From JAOUEA01 sp040511595 (GTDB lineage: Bacteria > Actinomycetota > UBA4738 > HRBIN12): 25,006 nt of DNA. A model generated the notes under the pieces. It made no database searches, was not told the origin of the DNA, and saw only the letters and a list, made by a program, of their open reading frames with translations. This document shows, in pieces, positions 6,259 through 14,654 of this stretch. Both the position numbers and the translations under genes were made by a program. Where the stretch lies: assembly GCA_040511595.1 (NCBI GenBank), contig JBEVGU010000057.1:1-25006 (forward strand), given 5' to 3'. Position 1 is the stretch's first letter; every line of letters starts with the position of its first letter.

Positions 6259-8739
6259 TGATGACCGTTCCACGCGGCCGTACGTCGTGGTCCGAACGGC
6301 GGGCGTGCGACCGATCGCGCGGATCGATTCGTCGAACTGTTCCGGCGTCATCTCGATGCCCCAATCGGCGCCGGCCATGCGGCTGATCGTCTCCTCCATC
6401 AGCGTGCCCCCGAAATCGTTCGCCCCCGCTCGCAGGATCGCCCGACACGCCTCGGCCCCGAGCTTCACCCACGAGACCTGGATGTTGGGGATCTGCGCGT
6501 CGAGCACGATGCGCGCCACGGCGTGCATGCGCAGGTTCTCTTCGAACGTGGCGCCTGGGCGAGCCTTCCCCGACAGGTAGATCGGTGCCCGCTGGTGCAC
6601 GAACGGCAACGGCACGAACTCGGTGAAACCACCCGTGTCGGCCTGGATGCGGGCGAGGCGCCGTAGGTGCCCGACCCAATGCGGTGGCGCGTCGACGTGG
6701 CCGAACATGATCGTGCTCGAGCTCCGGATGCCGAGACCGTGCGCGGTGCGGACGATCTCCTCCCACGTGTCGGCCGGGAGCTTGCCCTTGGTCAGCACCC
6801 AGCGCACGTCGTCGTCGAGGATCTCCGCGGCGGTGCCGGGGATCGTGCCGAGCCCGTGGGCCTTCGCTTCGGCGAGGAACTCCTCGAACGACACCCCGAG
6901 CTTGGTCGCGCCGTTCAGCACCTCCATCGGGCTGAACGCGTGCACGTGCATCTCGGGTGTCCGACGAAGCACCGCATCGATCACGTCGAAGTAGAACGAC
7001 CCCGGCAGGTCGGGGTGGATGCCTCCCTGCATGCACACCTCGGTCGCCCCGCGGGACCAGGCTTCCTCGGCTCGATCGGCGACGTCGTTCAGGGTCAACG
7101 TGTAGGACTCGTCGTCGACCTCTCGCTGCGCGAAGGCGCAAAACCGGCACCCCACGTAGCAGACGTTCGTGAAGTTGATGTTCCGGTTGATCACGTACGT
7201 GACCTCGTCGCCGACCGCTTCGGCGCGCAGGCCGTCGGCCACCGCACAGAGGGCATCGAGCGCCGAGCCCTCCGCCCGGAAGAGCGCGAGCGCCTCGTCG
7301 TCGGTGATCGGGCGATGGCGTTCGGCTTTCGCGAGCGCGGATCGGATCTCGGCATCGAGGTGTTCGGGCGAGACTCGCTCGCGCGCCCAGGCCGCCGTCA
7401 CCTCGGGCAGCTCGGTCTCGCCGTAGACGATCTCGGCATCGTCTCGAAGCCCCGCGTCCTCGGCTTTGGCGAAGGTGAGCGCGATCGCGCGCGGCTTCCA
7501 GCGGACGTCCGGATCCTGCCACGCGATCGGCTCTGGCCGCACGCCCTCCCGTGCCCGGCCGTCGACGCCGATCAGGGACGCAACCGGCGCGCGCATCTTC
7601 CCCGCCACGAAGGGGTCCGGCCTCGTCGCGAACTCGGGGTACACGGTGAGCCGTTCGCGCAGGGTCTTACCGCGGTCGGCCGTGGTCGCCGTGAGGGCAT
7701 CGATCGAAGGCCACGGCCTCTCGGGGTTCACATGGTCGGGCGTGATCGGTGAGACCCCGCCCCAGTCGTCGATGCCGGCGTCGAGCAACCGGAGGCGCTG
7801 GGACCCGTCGGAGAGGTTGGGCGGGGCCTGCACGTGCATGCGGGGTCCGAGCACAACTCGTGCGGTGGCCACGGCCGCGAGGAACTCCTCGTCGCCCGGC
7901 TCGGGCGCCGCGTGCATCGCCGTGCTGGGCTTCGCGCGGAAGTTCTGCACGATCACCTCCTGCACGTGGCGGTAACGGCGGTGCAAGTCGCGGATCTCGA
8001 ACAGGGCCGCGGCTCGCTCTCGATCGGTCTCGCCGATCCCGATCAGGATGCCGGTGGTGAACGGCACGGCGAGTCGGCCGGCGTCCTCGATCGTCCGCAG
8101 CCGCACCCCCGGCACCTTGTCGGGCGAGCCGAAGTGCGGGCCCCCCCTCGCCGAGAGCCTGTCGCTCGCGGTCTCCAGCATGATGCCCATCGAAGCGCTC
8201 ACTTGCTTCAGGCGTGCGATCTCCTCGTACGACATGACGCCGGGGTTGAGGTGCGGCAACAGGCCGGTCTCCTCGATCACCTGGATCGCGACCGCCCGGA
8301 CGTAATCGAGCGTGGAGTCGTACCCGCGCTCGTGCAGCCAGATGCGGGCCTGGTCGTACCGCTCCTCGGGACGATCGCCGAGCGTGAACAACGCCTCCTT
8401 GCACCCGGCCTCGGCCCCCGAGCGGGCGATCGCCACGGCTTCCTCCGGGGTGAGGAACGGCGCCTCGAGCTTGGGCGGCGGCTTGGCGAACGTGCAGTAG
8501 TGGCAGTGATCGCGACAGAGCATCGTGAGGGGCACGAAGACCTTGCGCGAGTACGTGACCACGTCACCGTGGCCGAGATCGCGCAGACGCGCGGCAACGG
8601 CGAGCAGTCGATCGAGGTCATCACCTCGGGCACCGATCAGCGCGGTCGTCTCGTCGAGGCTGAGCGCCTTGCCCTGTTCGGCTCGCACCAGAGCCCGGCG
8701 CACCTGGTGGCCGCTCGGCCGGGCGGATGCCTGAGGCAT
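6244..8739 (-). CDS. fbiC: FO synthase, fused CofG-CofH form (FbiC)
   Basis: 831 residues with two radical-SAM halves. The N-terminal CofG-like half has its cluster motif at Cys75, Cys79 and Cys82 (CRDHCHYC) and the HLNPGVMSYEEI region near 163-174. The C-terminal CofH-like half has Cys527, Cys531 and Cys534 (CYVGCRFC) and the motif NINFTNVCYVGC. Together they make 7,8-didemethyl-8-hydroxy-5-deazariboflavin (FO) from the flavin precursor 5-amino-6-ribitylaminouracil and tyrosine, the chromophore of F420, in the cytosol. The length is normal for actinobacterial FbiC. The ATG at 8739 lies seven bases after a TAGGCT -10-like hexamer and has no good SD, so the mRNA may be leaderless. It is divergent from fbiA-fbiB and encodes the preceding step of the same pathway. 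Confidence 0.97.
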   Translation of the reverse strand: MPQASARPSGHQVRRALVRAEQGKALSLDETTALIGARGDDLDRLLAVAARLRDLGHGDVVTYSRKVFVPLTMLCRDHCHYCTFAKPPPKLEAPFLTPEEAVAIARSGAEAGCKEALFTLGDRPEERYDQARIWLHERGYDSTLDYVRAVAIQVIEETGLLPHLNPGVMSYEEIARLKQVSASMGIMLETASDRLSARGGPHFGSPDKVPGVRLRTIEDAGRLAVPFTTGILIGIGETDRERAAALFEIRDLHRRYRHVQEVIVQNFRAKPSTAMHAAPEPGDEEFLAAVATARVVLGPRMHVQAPPNLSDGSQRLRLLDAGIDDWGGVSPITPDHVNPERPWPSIDALTATTADRGKTLRERLTVYPEFATRPDPFVAGKMRAPVASLIGVDGRAREGVRPEPIAWQDPDVRWKPRAIALTFAKAEDAGLRDDAEIVYGETELPEVTAAWARERVSPEHLDAEIRSALAKAERHRPITDDEALALFRAEGSALDALCAVADGLRAEAVGDEVTYVINRNINFTNVCYVGCRFCAFAQREVDDESYTLTLNDVADRAEEAWSRGATEVCMQGGIHPDLPGSFYFDVIDAVLRRTPEMHVHAFSPMEVLNGATKLGVSFEEFLAEAKAHGLGTIPGTAAEILDDDVRWVLTKGKLPADTWEEIVRTAHGLGIRSSSTIMFGHVDAPPHWVGHLRRLARIQADTGGFTEFVPLPFVHQRAPIYLSGKARPGATFEENLRMHAVARIVLDAQIPNIQVSWVKLGAEACRAILRAGANDFGGTLMEETISRMAGADWGIEMTPEQFDESIRAIGRTPAVRTTTYGRVERSSRQAS

Positions 8740-8746
8740 GCCGGCG

Positions 8747-8752
8747 AGCCTA
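8747..8752 (-). promoter_or_regulatory. fbiC: Candidate -10 element (TAGGCT) for leaderless fbiC
   Basis: TAGGCT on the minus strand ends seven bases before the fbiC ATG, the distance expected if transcription begins at the A of the start codon. A TG sits two bases before it (TGATAGGCT). No -35 was recognised, and no clear Shine-Dalgarno separates the hexamer from the ATG. Confidence 0.5.
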
Positions 8753-8832
8753 TCACCGGCCCACTGAGCATCCTCCGTCGGTTGCGAGCCTGTCTCGTCC
8801 AGAAGGAGCCTCCACGACCATGCAGGGGGAAT

Positions 8833-8852
8833 GCATACCCTGAAGGGTATGC
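8833..8852. promoter_or_regulatory. Perfect 8+8 palindrome between fbiC and fbiA
   Basis: GCATACCC (8833-8840), a TGAA centre, then GGGTATGC (8845-8852) form a perfect 20-base inverted repeat 36 bases upstream of fbiA. It contains TACCCT (8836-8841), a TANNNT -10-like hexamer for the plus strand, so a bound protein could block fbiA transcription. The ATACCC/GGGTAT shape resembles operators of CsoR/RcnR-type metal repressors. No such gene is in the window, so the identity of the binder is open. The rest of the 149-base gap shows nothing else clear. Confidence 0.6.
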
Positions 8853-8888
8853 CGGACGAGTTGGGAGAGGGGCGGTGAGGGTCGGGCC

Positions 8889-9836
8889 GTGAAGATCGTC
8901 GCGCTCGCCGGTGGCATCGGGGCGGGGAAGTTCCTCCGTGGGATGGCCCGGCTCGTGCCCGGCTTCGATCTCACCGTGATCCTCAACGTCGCCGACGACC
9001 TGGTGGTGCACGGATTACACGTGAGTCCGGACCCGGACTCGGTCACGTACTGGCTCGGCGACGCGTTCGATCGTGAGCGCGGGTGGGGACGGCGCGACGA
9101 AACGTTCCGGGCCACCGAGGAGCTGCGAGCCTTCCGTGCGCCCGACGCGTGGTTCAACCTCGGAGATCTCGACCTCGCGACGCACATCATGCGAACGGAT
9201 CTGCTGCGGCGGGGAGCGACGATGTCGGAGGTGATCGCCCGGGTGGCCGCCCGCTTCGGTGTGCGCGCTCGACTGATGCCCGTCACCGACGACCGGGTCG
9301 AGACGCGCATCGATGCCGTCGACGCCGCCACCGGAGAGCGGCTGGACCTGCACTTCCAGGAGTACTGGGTGCGCCGGCACGCCTCCGATCACGTCAAGGG
9401 CGTTCGCTTCGACGGGATCGACGCGGCGAGACCCGCTCCAGGGGTGATGGAAGCGATCGGGGAGGCCGATCTCCTCGTGCTACCACCCTCGAACCCCGTC
9501 GTCTCCATCGGACCGATCCTGGCCGTCCCCGGCGTGCGCGGTGCGGTCGGGGCGCGACGCCCGGCCGTCGTGGGCGTGAGCGGCATCGTCGGCGGCTCGC
9601 CCCTCGCGGGCATGGCGGACCGGCTGATGCCGGCGGTGGGGCTCGAGGTGACGGCCGCCGGAGCGGCCTCGGCGTACGAGGAGCTGCTCGGAGCGTGGGT
9701 GATCGACGAGCGCGATCGGGCCCTTGCTCCTCGCATCGAAGCCATGGGGATCCGCGTCGTCGTGACCGACACCGTGATGCACGACGACGTGGCGTCCGAG
9801 CGGCTCGCTCGCACCGTGCTGGACGTCGCGCCGTGA
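8889..9836 (+). CDS. fbiA: 2-phospho-L-lactate transferase-type F420 enzyme (CofD/FbiA)
   Basis: 315 residues. Motifs of the CofD family are present: GGIGAGKF (8-15), NVADD (33-37), HGLHVSPDPDS (41-51), WFNLGDLDLATHIMRT (88-103), MPVTDD (130-135) and LPPSNPVVSIGPIL (198-211). The enzyme transfers the phospho-lactyl or, in mycobacteria, phosphoenolpyruvyl group from a guanylylated donor to FO, giving F420-0 or dehydro-F420-0. The GTG at 8889 is the earliest usable start: a GTG 14 bases earlier runs into a stop at once. The stop overlaps the fbiB GTG by four bases, so the two are translationally coupled. The donor-making partner CofC/FbiD is not in the window. Confidence 0.96.
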   Translation: MKIVALAGGIGAGKFLRGMARLVPGFDLTVILNVADDLVVHGLHVSPDPDSVTYWLGDAFDRERGWGRRDETFRATEELRAFRAPDAWFNLGDLDLATHIMRTDLLRRGATMSEVIARVAARFGVRARLMPVTDDRVETRIDAVDAATGERLDLHFQEYWVRRHASDHVKGVRFDGIDAARPAPGVMEAIGEADLLVLPPSNPVVSIGPILAVPGVRGAVGARRPAVVGVSGIVGGSPLAGMADRLMPAVGLEVTAAGAASAYEELLGAWVIDERDRALAPRIEAMGIRVVVTDTVMHDDVASERLARTVLDVAP

Positions 9837-11134
9837 CGGGGCGGCACCTCGAGGTCGTGGGCGTCGAGGGCCTCCCCGAGGTTCGGGCCGGGGACGATCT
9901 GGCCTCACTCCTGGTGGCCGCGCTGCGCGACCTGGGCGTGCGAGACGGCGACGTGGTCGTCGTGACGTCGAAGATCGTGTCGAAGGCGGAAGGCCGGCTC
10001 GTGGCGGGCGACGATCGCGCCGCGGCGGTGGACGCCGAGACCGCCCGTGTGGTCGCTCGCCGCGGCGACCTCGTGATCGCCGAGACCCGCCACGGCTTCG
10101 TGTGCGCCAACGCGGGGGTCGATGCCTCGAACCTCGACGCCGGCACCCTGGCGTTGCTGCCCGAGGACCCCGACGGCACGGCGCGACTCGTGCGTGCCCG
10201 GCTCGTCTCGGACCTCGGTGTAGACCGGCTCGGGGTCGTGATCACCGACACGTTCGGACGCGCCTGGCGCACCGGGGTCGTGAACGTCGCGATCGGATGC
10301 GACGGGCTGCCCGCGGCGGTCGACCTCCGAGGACACGCGGACGACCGAGGGCGCCGGCTCGAGGCGACCATCGTGGCCTTGGCCGACGAGGTGGCGGCCG
10401 CGGCCGGTCTCGTCATGGCCAAGGACGCGCGCGTGCCTGTCGCCCTCGTGCGAGGCCTGGATCGCCTCGGCGCGACGGATGGGCCGGCGCGGGACCTGGT
10501 GCGTCCGGCAGAGGAGGATCTCTTCCGATCCTCACCGCTCCAGGCGCTGCACGACCGGCGCACGATCAGGGCGTTCGGTGCCGGCGAGGTCCCCCGCGAG
10601 GCACTCGAGGAGGCCATCGCCGCGGCGGCCACCGCGCCGGCACCGCACCACACGAGACCGTGGCGGTTCAGCGCGCTGACCTCGGAGCAGAGCAGGAGAG
10701 GGTACCTGGCCGCGATGGCACAGGCGTGGCGCACCGACCTGCGGGGCGACGGGACGCCGGAGCACGTGATCGAGCGGAGGATGGCCGCGAGCGACGCCGT
10801 GCTGGGAACGGCGCCGGTGCTGATCGTGCCTTGGCTCTCCGTCGAGGGAGGCCACGCCTACGCCGATGCCGGGCGCTCGCAGGCCGAGCGGGAGATGTTC
10901 CTGCTCTCCGGGGGAGCCGCGATCCAGAACCTGCTGCTCGCGCTCTCCGCGCAGGGGCTCGCGAGCGCGTGGATCAGCTCCTCGATCTTCTGCCGCGAGG
11001 AGGCCCGTGCCGCGCTCGGCATGGCCGACGGTTGGGACGCCCTCGGCACCGTCGCATGCGGCCCGCACCCCGAGGGCGGAGGGCTTCGCCCGCGCCCCCC
11101 GATCGACCTCGAAGACATCTCGACCTGGACGTGA
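9833..11134 (+). CDS. fbiB: Bifunctional F420:gamma-glutamyl ligase / nitroreductase-fold protein (FbiB)
   Basis: 433 residues from the GTG at 9833, which overlaps the fbiA stop (GTGA). A longer in-frame ORF reaches back to 9083 inside fbiA and is rejected. Residues 1-235 are the CofE ligase domain: VVVVTSKIVSKAEGR (41-55), ETRHGFVCANAGVDASN (84-100), VVITDTFGRAWRTG (135-148). From about 237 (LQALHDRRTIRAFG) to the end is an FMN nitroreductase-fold domain. This two-domain build is the actinobacterial FbiB: the first part adds gamma-linked glutamates to F420-0, and the second is known in mycobacteria to bind FMN and reduce dehydro-F420-0. Cytosolic. The intact second domain suggests that the dehydro-F420-0 route operates here. 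Confidence 0.96.
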   Translation: MTGRHLEVVGVEGLPEVRAGDDLASLLVAALRDLGVRDGDVVVVTSKIVSKAEGRLVAGDDRAAAVDAETARVVARRGDLVIAETRHGFVCANAGVDASNLDAGTLALLPEDPDGTARLVRARLVSDLGVDRLGVVITDTFGRAWRTGVVNVAIGCDGLPAAVDLRGHADDRGRRLEATIVALADEVAAAAGLVMAKDARVPVALVRGLDRLGATDGPARDLVRPAEEDLFRSSPLQALHDRRTIRAFGAGEVPREALEEAIAAAATAPAPHHTRPWRFSALTSEQSRRGYLAAMAQAWRTDLRGDGTPEHVIERRMAASDAVLGTAPVLIVPWLSVEGGHAYADAGRSQAEREMFLLSGGAAIQNLLLALSAQGLASAWISSSIFCREEARAALGMADGWDALGTVACGPHPEGGGLRPRPPIDLEDISTWT

Positions 11135-11167
11135 GCGGAGGGCCGCTGCGTGGGTCGCGGCGTTGGG

Positions 11168-11173
11168 TACCCT
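11168..11173 (+). promoter_or_regulatory. Candidate -10 element (TACCCT) for the DUF3105 pair
   Basis: TACCCT matches TANNNT and lies in the 85-base gap after fbiB, 46 bases before the next start. No -35 was seen, so read-through from fbiB may be the main source of transcript. Confidence 0.25.
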
Positions 11174-11203
11174 TGGCCTCCGAGGTGTGCCCCGGCGCCT
11201 CGG

Positions 11204-11209
11204 AAGGAG
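11204..11209 (+). promoter_or_regulatory. Strong ribosome-binding site deciding the DUF3105 start
   Basis: AAGGAG ends ten bases before the GTG at 11220. It decides this start against an in-frame ORF that extends back into fbiB to 10866. Confidence 0.6.
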
Positions 11210-11219
11210 ATCCCCGAAG

Positions 11220-12014
11220 GTGTCGAACAGGTCCAACGAAGGTCGGCGGCCGACGAAGGCCGAACGCAAGGAACAAGCCCGCCTCGAACGTGAAGCCCTG
11301 CAGCGGCAGATGGCTTCGAAGAAGCGGAACCGCACGATCGGCATCGCGCTCGTGGCGCTGGCCGCGGTCGCGGTGATCGCGGCCGTCGTCGTACTGCGGC
11401 CGGGCGACACGAGCGCCGCGCTGCCGGCGCCGTCGACGCTGCTGGGCCAGGCGGCCGACGAGGCAGGGGCCGCCGCGTGCGACGCGGTGCAAACGACCGG
11501 GTTCTACGACGGGTTCGATCAGTCCTCGCCGGAATACGCGGACCAGGCCCACGTCGGGGGCGACGAGCGCTTCCCGGCGATACCTCCGCTCGACACCTAC
11601 CCGAGCACACCCCCGGCGTCGGGCCCCCACACGGGCACGGCGACCCTCCCGGCAGGCGTGTACGACTCGCCGCCGGACCTCGGCACCCTGCTGCACTCCT
11701 TGGAGCACGGGGGCGCCGTCGTGTGGTACTCGCCCGACGCGCCGCAGGAGCAGGTCGACGCGATCACCGAGTTCTACGACCAGAGCGACCCCGTCGGGCA
11801 GGATCGCGTGATCGTGGCGCCCTACGACTACGACGGTGGGGCCGGCCAGCTCCCCGACGGCGTGCAGATGGCGCTCGTCGCGTGGCGGCGGCTGCAGCTC
11901 TGCGCGCAGCCGAACCTCGCGGTGGCGTTCGACTTCACCAGCCAGTACTCCTTCCCGACGACGCAGGATCGCGAGTACGCCGGTGAGGCGCCAGAGCGTG
12001 GAGCGGTGATGTGA
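11220..12014 (+). CDS. DUF3105 family membrane-anchored protein
   Basis: 264 residues. The N-terminus (1-36) is highly charged and probably helical, followed by one membrane helix (39-59) and a C-terminal extracytoplasmic domain. The DUF3105 hallmarks are PPASGPHTGTATLPAGVYDS (131-150) and the LLHSLEHGGAVVWY block (157-170), with conserved His137, His159 and His163 that could bind a metal. Cys87 and Cys228 could form a disulfide outside the cell. The biochemical role of DUF3105 is unknown. The gene lies 85 bases after fbiB on the same strand and overlaps the next gene by four bases (GTGA). Topology (N-in, C-out) is inferred from charge. Confidence 0.85.
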   Translation: MSNRSNEGRRPTKAERKEQARLEREALQRQMASKKRNRTIGIALVALAAVAVIAAVVVLRPGDTSAALPAPSTLLGQAADEAGAAACDAVQTTGFYDGFDQSSPEYADQAHVGGDERFPAIPPLDTYPSTPPASGPHTGTATLPAGVYDSPPDLGTLLHSLEHGGAVVWYSPDAPQEQVDAITEFYDQSDPVGQDRVIVAPYDYDGGAGQLPDGVQMALVAWRRLQLCAQPNLAVAFDFTSQYSFPTTQDREYAGEAPERGAVM

Positions 12015-12787
12015 CGAACAAGAACAAGAAGCGTCGCCGACCGGCGGAGTCCGATCCCGAGCGCGGCCCGGCCACCACCGACGCGAGACGTCCCGACGGG
12101 AACGCAGAGCGCCGGGCGCGGAAGGAACAGGCGCGGCAGACGCGGGCGGCCGAGAGGAAGCGCACCCAGCGCAGCGCGTTCGCCCGGCGCGTGGCGGTCT
12201 TCGGCGTCACCGGCGTGATCGGCATCGGGGTCCTCTATTGGCTGCAACGGACGGAGGGCGCGAAGCCCCTGTCCGAAGCCGCCGTCGCCGCGGCCGAGGC
12301 CGCGGGGTGCACGACCGTTCGCTCACCCGCCGGCGGCGCCCCCGGCGGCGAACACCTGGCCGAGGGCATCCCGATCACGTATGCGCAGAGCCCGGCCACG
12401 TCGGGAGAACACTACGGCGGGCAGGTACTCCCGTCCTCGCCCGATTCCTACGATCAACCGATCGCGAGCGAGCCGGCGGCGGTGCACTTCATGGAGCACT
12501 CCGGGATCATGCTGTACTACCGGGCCGGCGGCGACGGTGCCGTGTCGCCCGACGTGGTGGCCGCGCTGGAAGGCGTCGCGGCGCAGAAGCGGATGACCGT
12601 CACGGCGCCGTACGAAGTCCTTCCCGACGGCACGGGGCTCGCACTCGCGGCCTGGGACAAGCTGCAGTCGTGCCCGGGCTCGATCACCGCCGCCCAGGCG
12701 ACGACGATCGCAGGGGGCTTCTCGGACGCGTACGCCTGCACCGCGAACGCACCCGAACCCAACGCCGCCGACGACTGCCCTTCCTGA
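12011..12787 (+). CDS. Second, divergent DUF3105-like membrane-anchored protein
   Basis: 258 residues from a GTG overlapping the previous stop. It repeats the neighbour's build: a long basic N-terminus (1-60), one membrane helix (about 61-77), then an outside domain with SPATSGEHYGG (127-137) and VHFMEHSGIMLYY (158-170). These correspond to the SGPHTG and LHSLEHGGAVVWY blocks of the first protein, with His134, His159 and His163 kept. Cys100 and three further Cys near the C-terminus (at about 220, 245 and 256) could make two disulfides. It is a tandem duplicate that has diverged strongly. Function unknown; side-by-side paralogues suggest a heterodimer or two related partners. It converges on the SpoIID gene 31 bases on, with no obvious terminator between. 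Confidence 0.75.
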   Translation: MTNKNKKRRRPAESDPERGPATTDARRPDGNAERRARKEQARQTRAAERKRTQRSAFARRVAVFGVTGVIGIGVLYWLQRTEGAKPLSEAAVAAAEAAGCTTVRSPAGGAPGGEHLAEGIPITYAQSPATSGEHYGGQVLPSSPDSYDQPIASEPAAVHFMEHSGIMLYYRAGGDGAVSPDVVAALEGVAAQKRMTVTAPYEVLPDGTGLALAAWDKLQSCPGSITAAQATTIAGGFSDAYACTANAPEPNAADDCPS

Positions 12788-12818
12788 TGGGCGAGGCGGC
12801 GACCGTCGGGCCGGCGTC

Positions 12819-14654
12819 TCACGCGAGCCGGCAGGTCCGCCCCTTCGGACAGACGATCGTGCCGTGCTCGAACGAGGCGAGCGACCCGGCGCCGCCATCG
12901 GAGCGCACGCGGCTCGTCGGGAACCCGAGGGATCCTCCGGTGCCGCCCCGGGCCAGGTACGCGTCGAGTACCCGTCCCCAGAGCGCGTGGGCGCCGATGC
13001 CCACCTTCGCGAGGATGCGCCCCTTCGCGAACAGGGCCCGCGTCCCCGATCCCGGATGCACGCCCACCGCCTGCGACGTCGGCATGCCGAGACGGCTCTT
13101 CGGGCCGCCGATCGCCCGGTACTCGACGTAGATCGGACCGCGGAGCCAGACCGTGACGCCGGTGGCCCCGTTCCGGAAGATCGCCCCCTTCTGGAAGCGC
13201 TGACGCGACCCGCCCGGGACCGACTCGATCCTCGTGATCGGGAGCCCCGGCCGGCACATCAGCGAGTCGTAGCGCCGACGGATCGGACCGGTGATGTTCC
13301 TGTCCTTGCCGATCCAGATGCGGCCGTCCCAGGCCCCGATCGCCCATCGGATCTCCGAGCCCGTGACCGACGCCGTTCCACCGGTCCCGCGGACGGAGGC
13401 CGTGATGATGCGGCCGCCCTCGCCCCGGCGGATCTTCCGGAAGCCGACGACCGTGCCGATCGAGCCGGTGTACGGAGAGAGCCTGCGCGTCAGCTCCGCG
13501 GTCGTGAACGATCGCTGCCAGTCGAGCCATGGATTCCCGCCCGTGTCCTCGCCCGGATCGCACTCCGCCTTCAGGTACGGCACGGCGTAGGCGGGGTTCC
13601 CTCCGTGCCACACGTCCTCGACCGCGTCGGAGTGCCCACCGTCGGAGGCGGCGAAGAACGCCTGGATCACCCTGCCCCGGTGGGTGATGACCTGCCCTCG
13701 CGTCGAGTGCACGGCGGCGACCCACCGGTTGCCGTCGGGGCCGCCTTCCTTGTTGTAGCCGACGTAGACCTGGTCGTTGGCGCCGTCGGTGATGTCGCAG
13801 TTGCACTCGGCACGCAGGCTGAAGCGCTTCACGACGTAGGTCGCGAACGTGCGTCCGGCGACGGCCTGAGCACGAAGCGCCGAGACCGGCCAGGAGCTCG
13901 GCATCTCCCCCAATCCGTAGAGGTACTGCTCGAACGCGACCGGCAGCACGAGCCGTTGCTTCCAGGCCCCGCCCCTGCGATAGAGGTTGAACTCCAGGTG
14001 CCCACGGTTGTAGGCGTAGCCGATGCCGGACACCGCGTCGGCCTCGGGGACGAGCGCGCGAGCGCCATGGTCGAACGTGGCGATCAGGTCGAACGAAGCC
14101 CCGCCCCACGTGCGACCTCCCACGAGCGACCCATGCTCGTCGCGCACCGCGAACCCGCTCTTCGTCGCTCGCACGATCCACGTGCGTCCCGAGGCGATGC
14201 GGCCGACACGCCGGCCACCGGGCCCGCCCACCCAGAGCCGAACGGGACCGTCCTTCGCCCGCACGTGGATCCTCGTCCGATCCCAGGTGAGGCCCACGCG
14301 GATCTTCCGCACCGGGTCGCCGAGGCGGCGCACGCGGGTGCCCCGGTAGAAGTGCTTCACGATGCGCTTGTGCGACCAGCCCATCTGCGCCAGGCCGTTG
14401 GCCCCCCACTGCGACATGCCCACGCCGTGTCCGAACCCGGAGCCGAAGAAGCGGAACCCGCCGGCGCCCACGATCCGGGGGGCAGCGGCCGGCGGCGCTC
14501 CCGTGAACGGGTCCTCGGTCGCGCCCGGCGGGACCGTGTCGGGACCGGCGGCCAGCGCGAGCCCGGGCAGGACGAGGACGAGGACGAGCGCGAGCGCGAC
14601 GGCCGTGACGGCCACGTGACTCGTGCGGGAGGATGCGCCCGGCTCGCGGATCAC
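12819..14654 (-). CDS. SpoIID/LytB-domain protein with C-terminal LGFP repeats
   Basis: 611 residues with a signal peptide or anchor (13-36). GSGFGHGVGMSQWGANGLA (71-89) is the conserved Gly/His stretch of SpoIID/LytB proteins, here near the N-terminus. The central part has VAFEQYLYGLGEMPSSWP and ALRAQAVAGRTFATYVVKRF, the catalytic-core region of this family, which in Bacillus SpoIID is a lytic transglycosylase on denuded glycan strands. The last 140 residues carry two or three LGFP-type repeats (KSRLGMPTSQAVGV; GGSLGFPTSRVRSDG), which in corynebacteria are linked to cell-wall attachment. The GTG start overlaps the stop of the nucleotidylyltransferase gene (GTGA), making this the last gene of the polysaccharide unit. 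Sporulation is not implied; wall remodelling is the more likely role. Confidence 0.9.
   Translation of the reverse strand: MIREPGASSRTSHVAVTAVALALVLVLVLPGLALAAGPDTVPPGATEDPFTGAPPAAAPRIVGAGGFRFFGSGFGHGVGMSQWGANGLAQMGWSHKRIVKHFYRGTRVRRLGDPVRKIRVGLTWDRTRIHVRAKDGPVRLWVGGPGGRRVGRIASGRTWIVRATKSGFAVRDEHGSLVGGRTWGGASFDLIATFDHGARALVPEADAVSGIGYAYNRGHLEFNLYRRGGAWKQRLVLPVAFEQYLYGLGEMPSSWPVSALRAQAVAGRTFATYVVKRFSLRAECNCDITDGANDQVYVGYNKEGGPDGNRWVAAVHSTRGQVITHRGRVIQAFFAASDGGHSDAVEDVWHGGNPAYAVPYLKAECDPGEDTGGNPWLDWQRSFTTAELTRRLSPYTGSIGTVVGFRKIRRGEGGRIITASVRGTGGTASVTGSEIRWAIGAWDGRIWIGKDRNITGPIRRRYDSLMCRPGLPITRIESVPGGSRQRFQKGAIFRNGATGVTVWLRGPIYVEYRAIGGPKSRLGMPTSQAVGVHPGSGTRALFAKGRILAKVGIGAHALWGRVLDAYLARGGTGGSLGFPTSRVRSDGGAGSLASFEHGTIVCPKGRTCRLA

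Noticed and set aside
9083..9832. Upstream in-frame extension of fbiB into fbiA
   Set aside because: The extension is Arg-rich nonsense opposite real CofD motifs in another frame; the GTGA overlap at 9833 gives the true start.
12788..12818. Expected bidirectional terminator between converging genes
   Set aside because: The 31-base gap shows no convincing hairpin or T-run.
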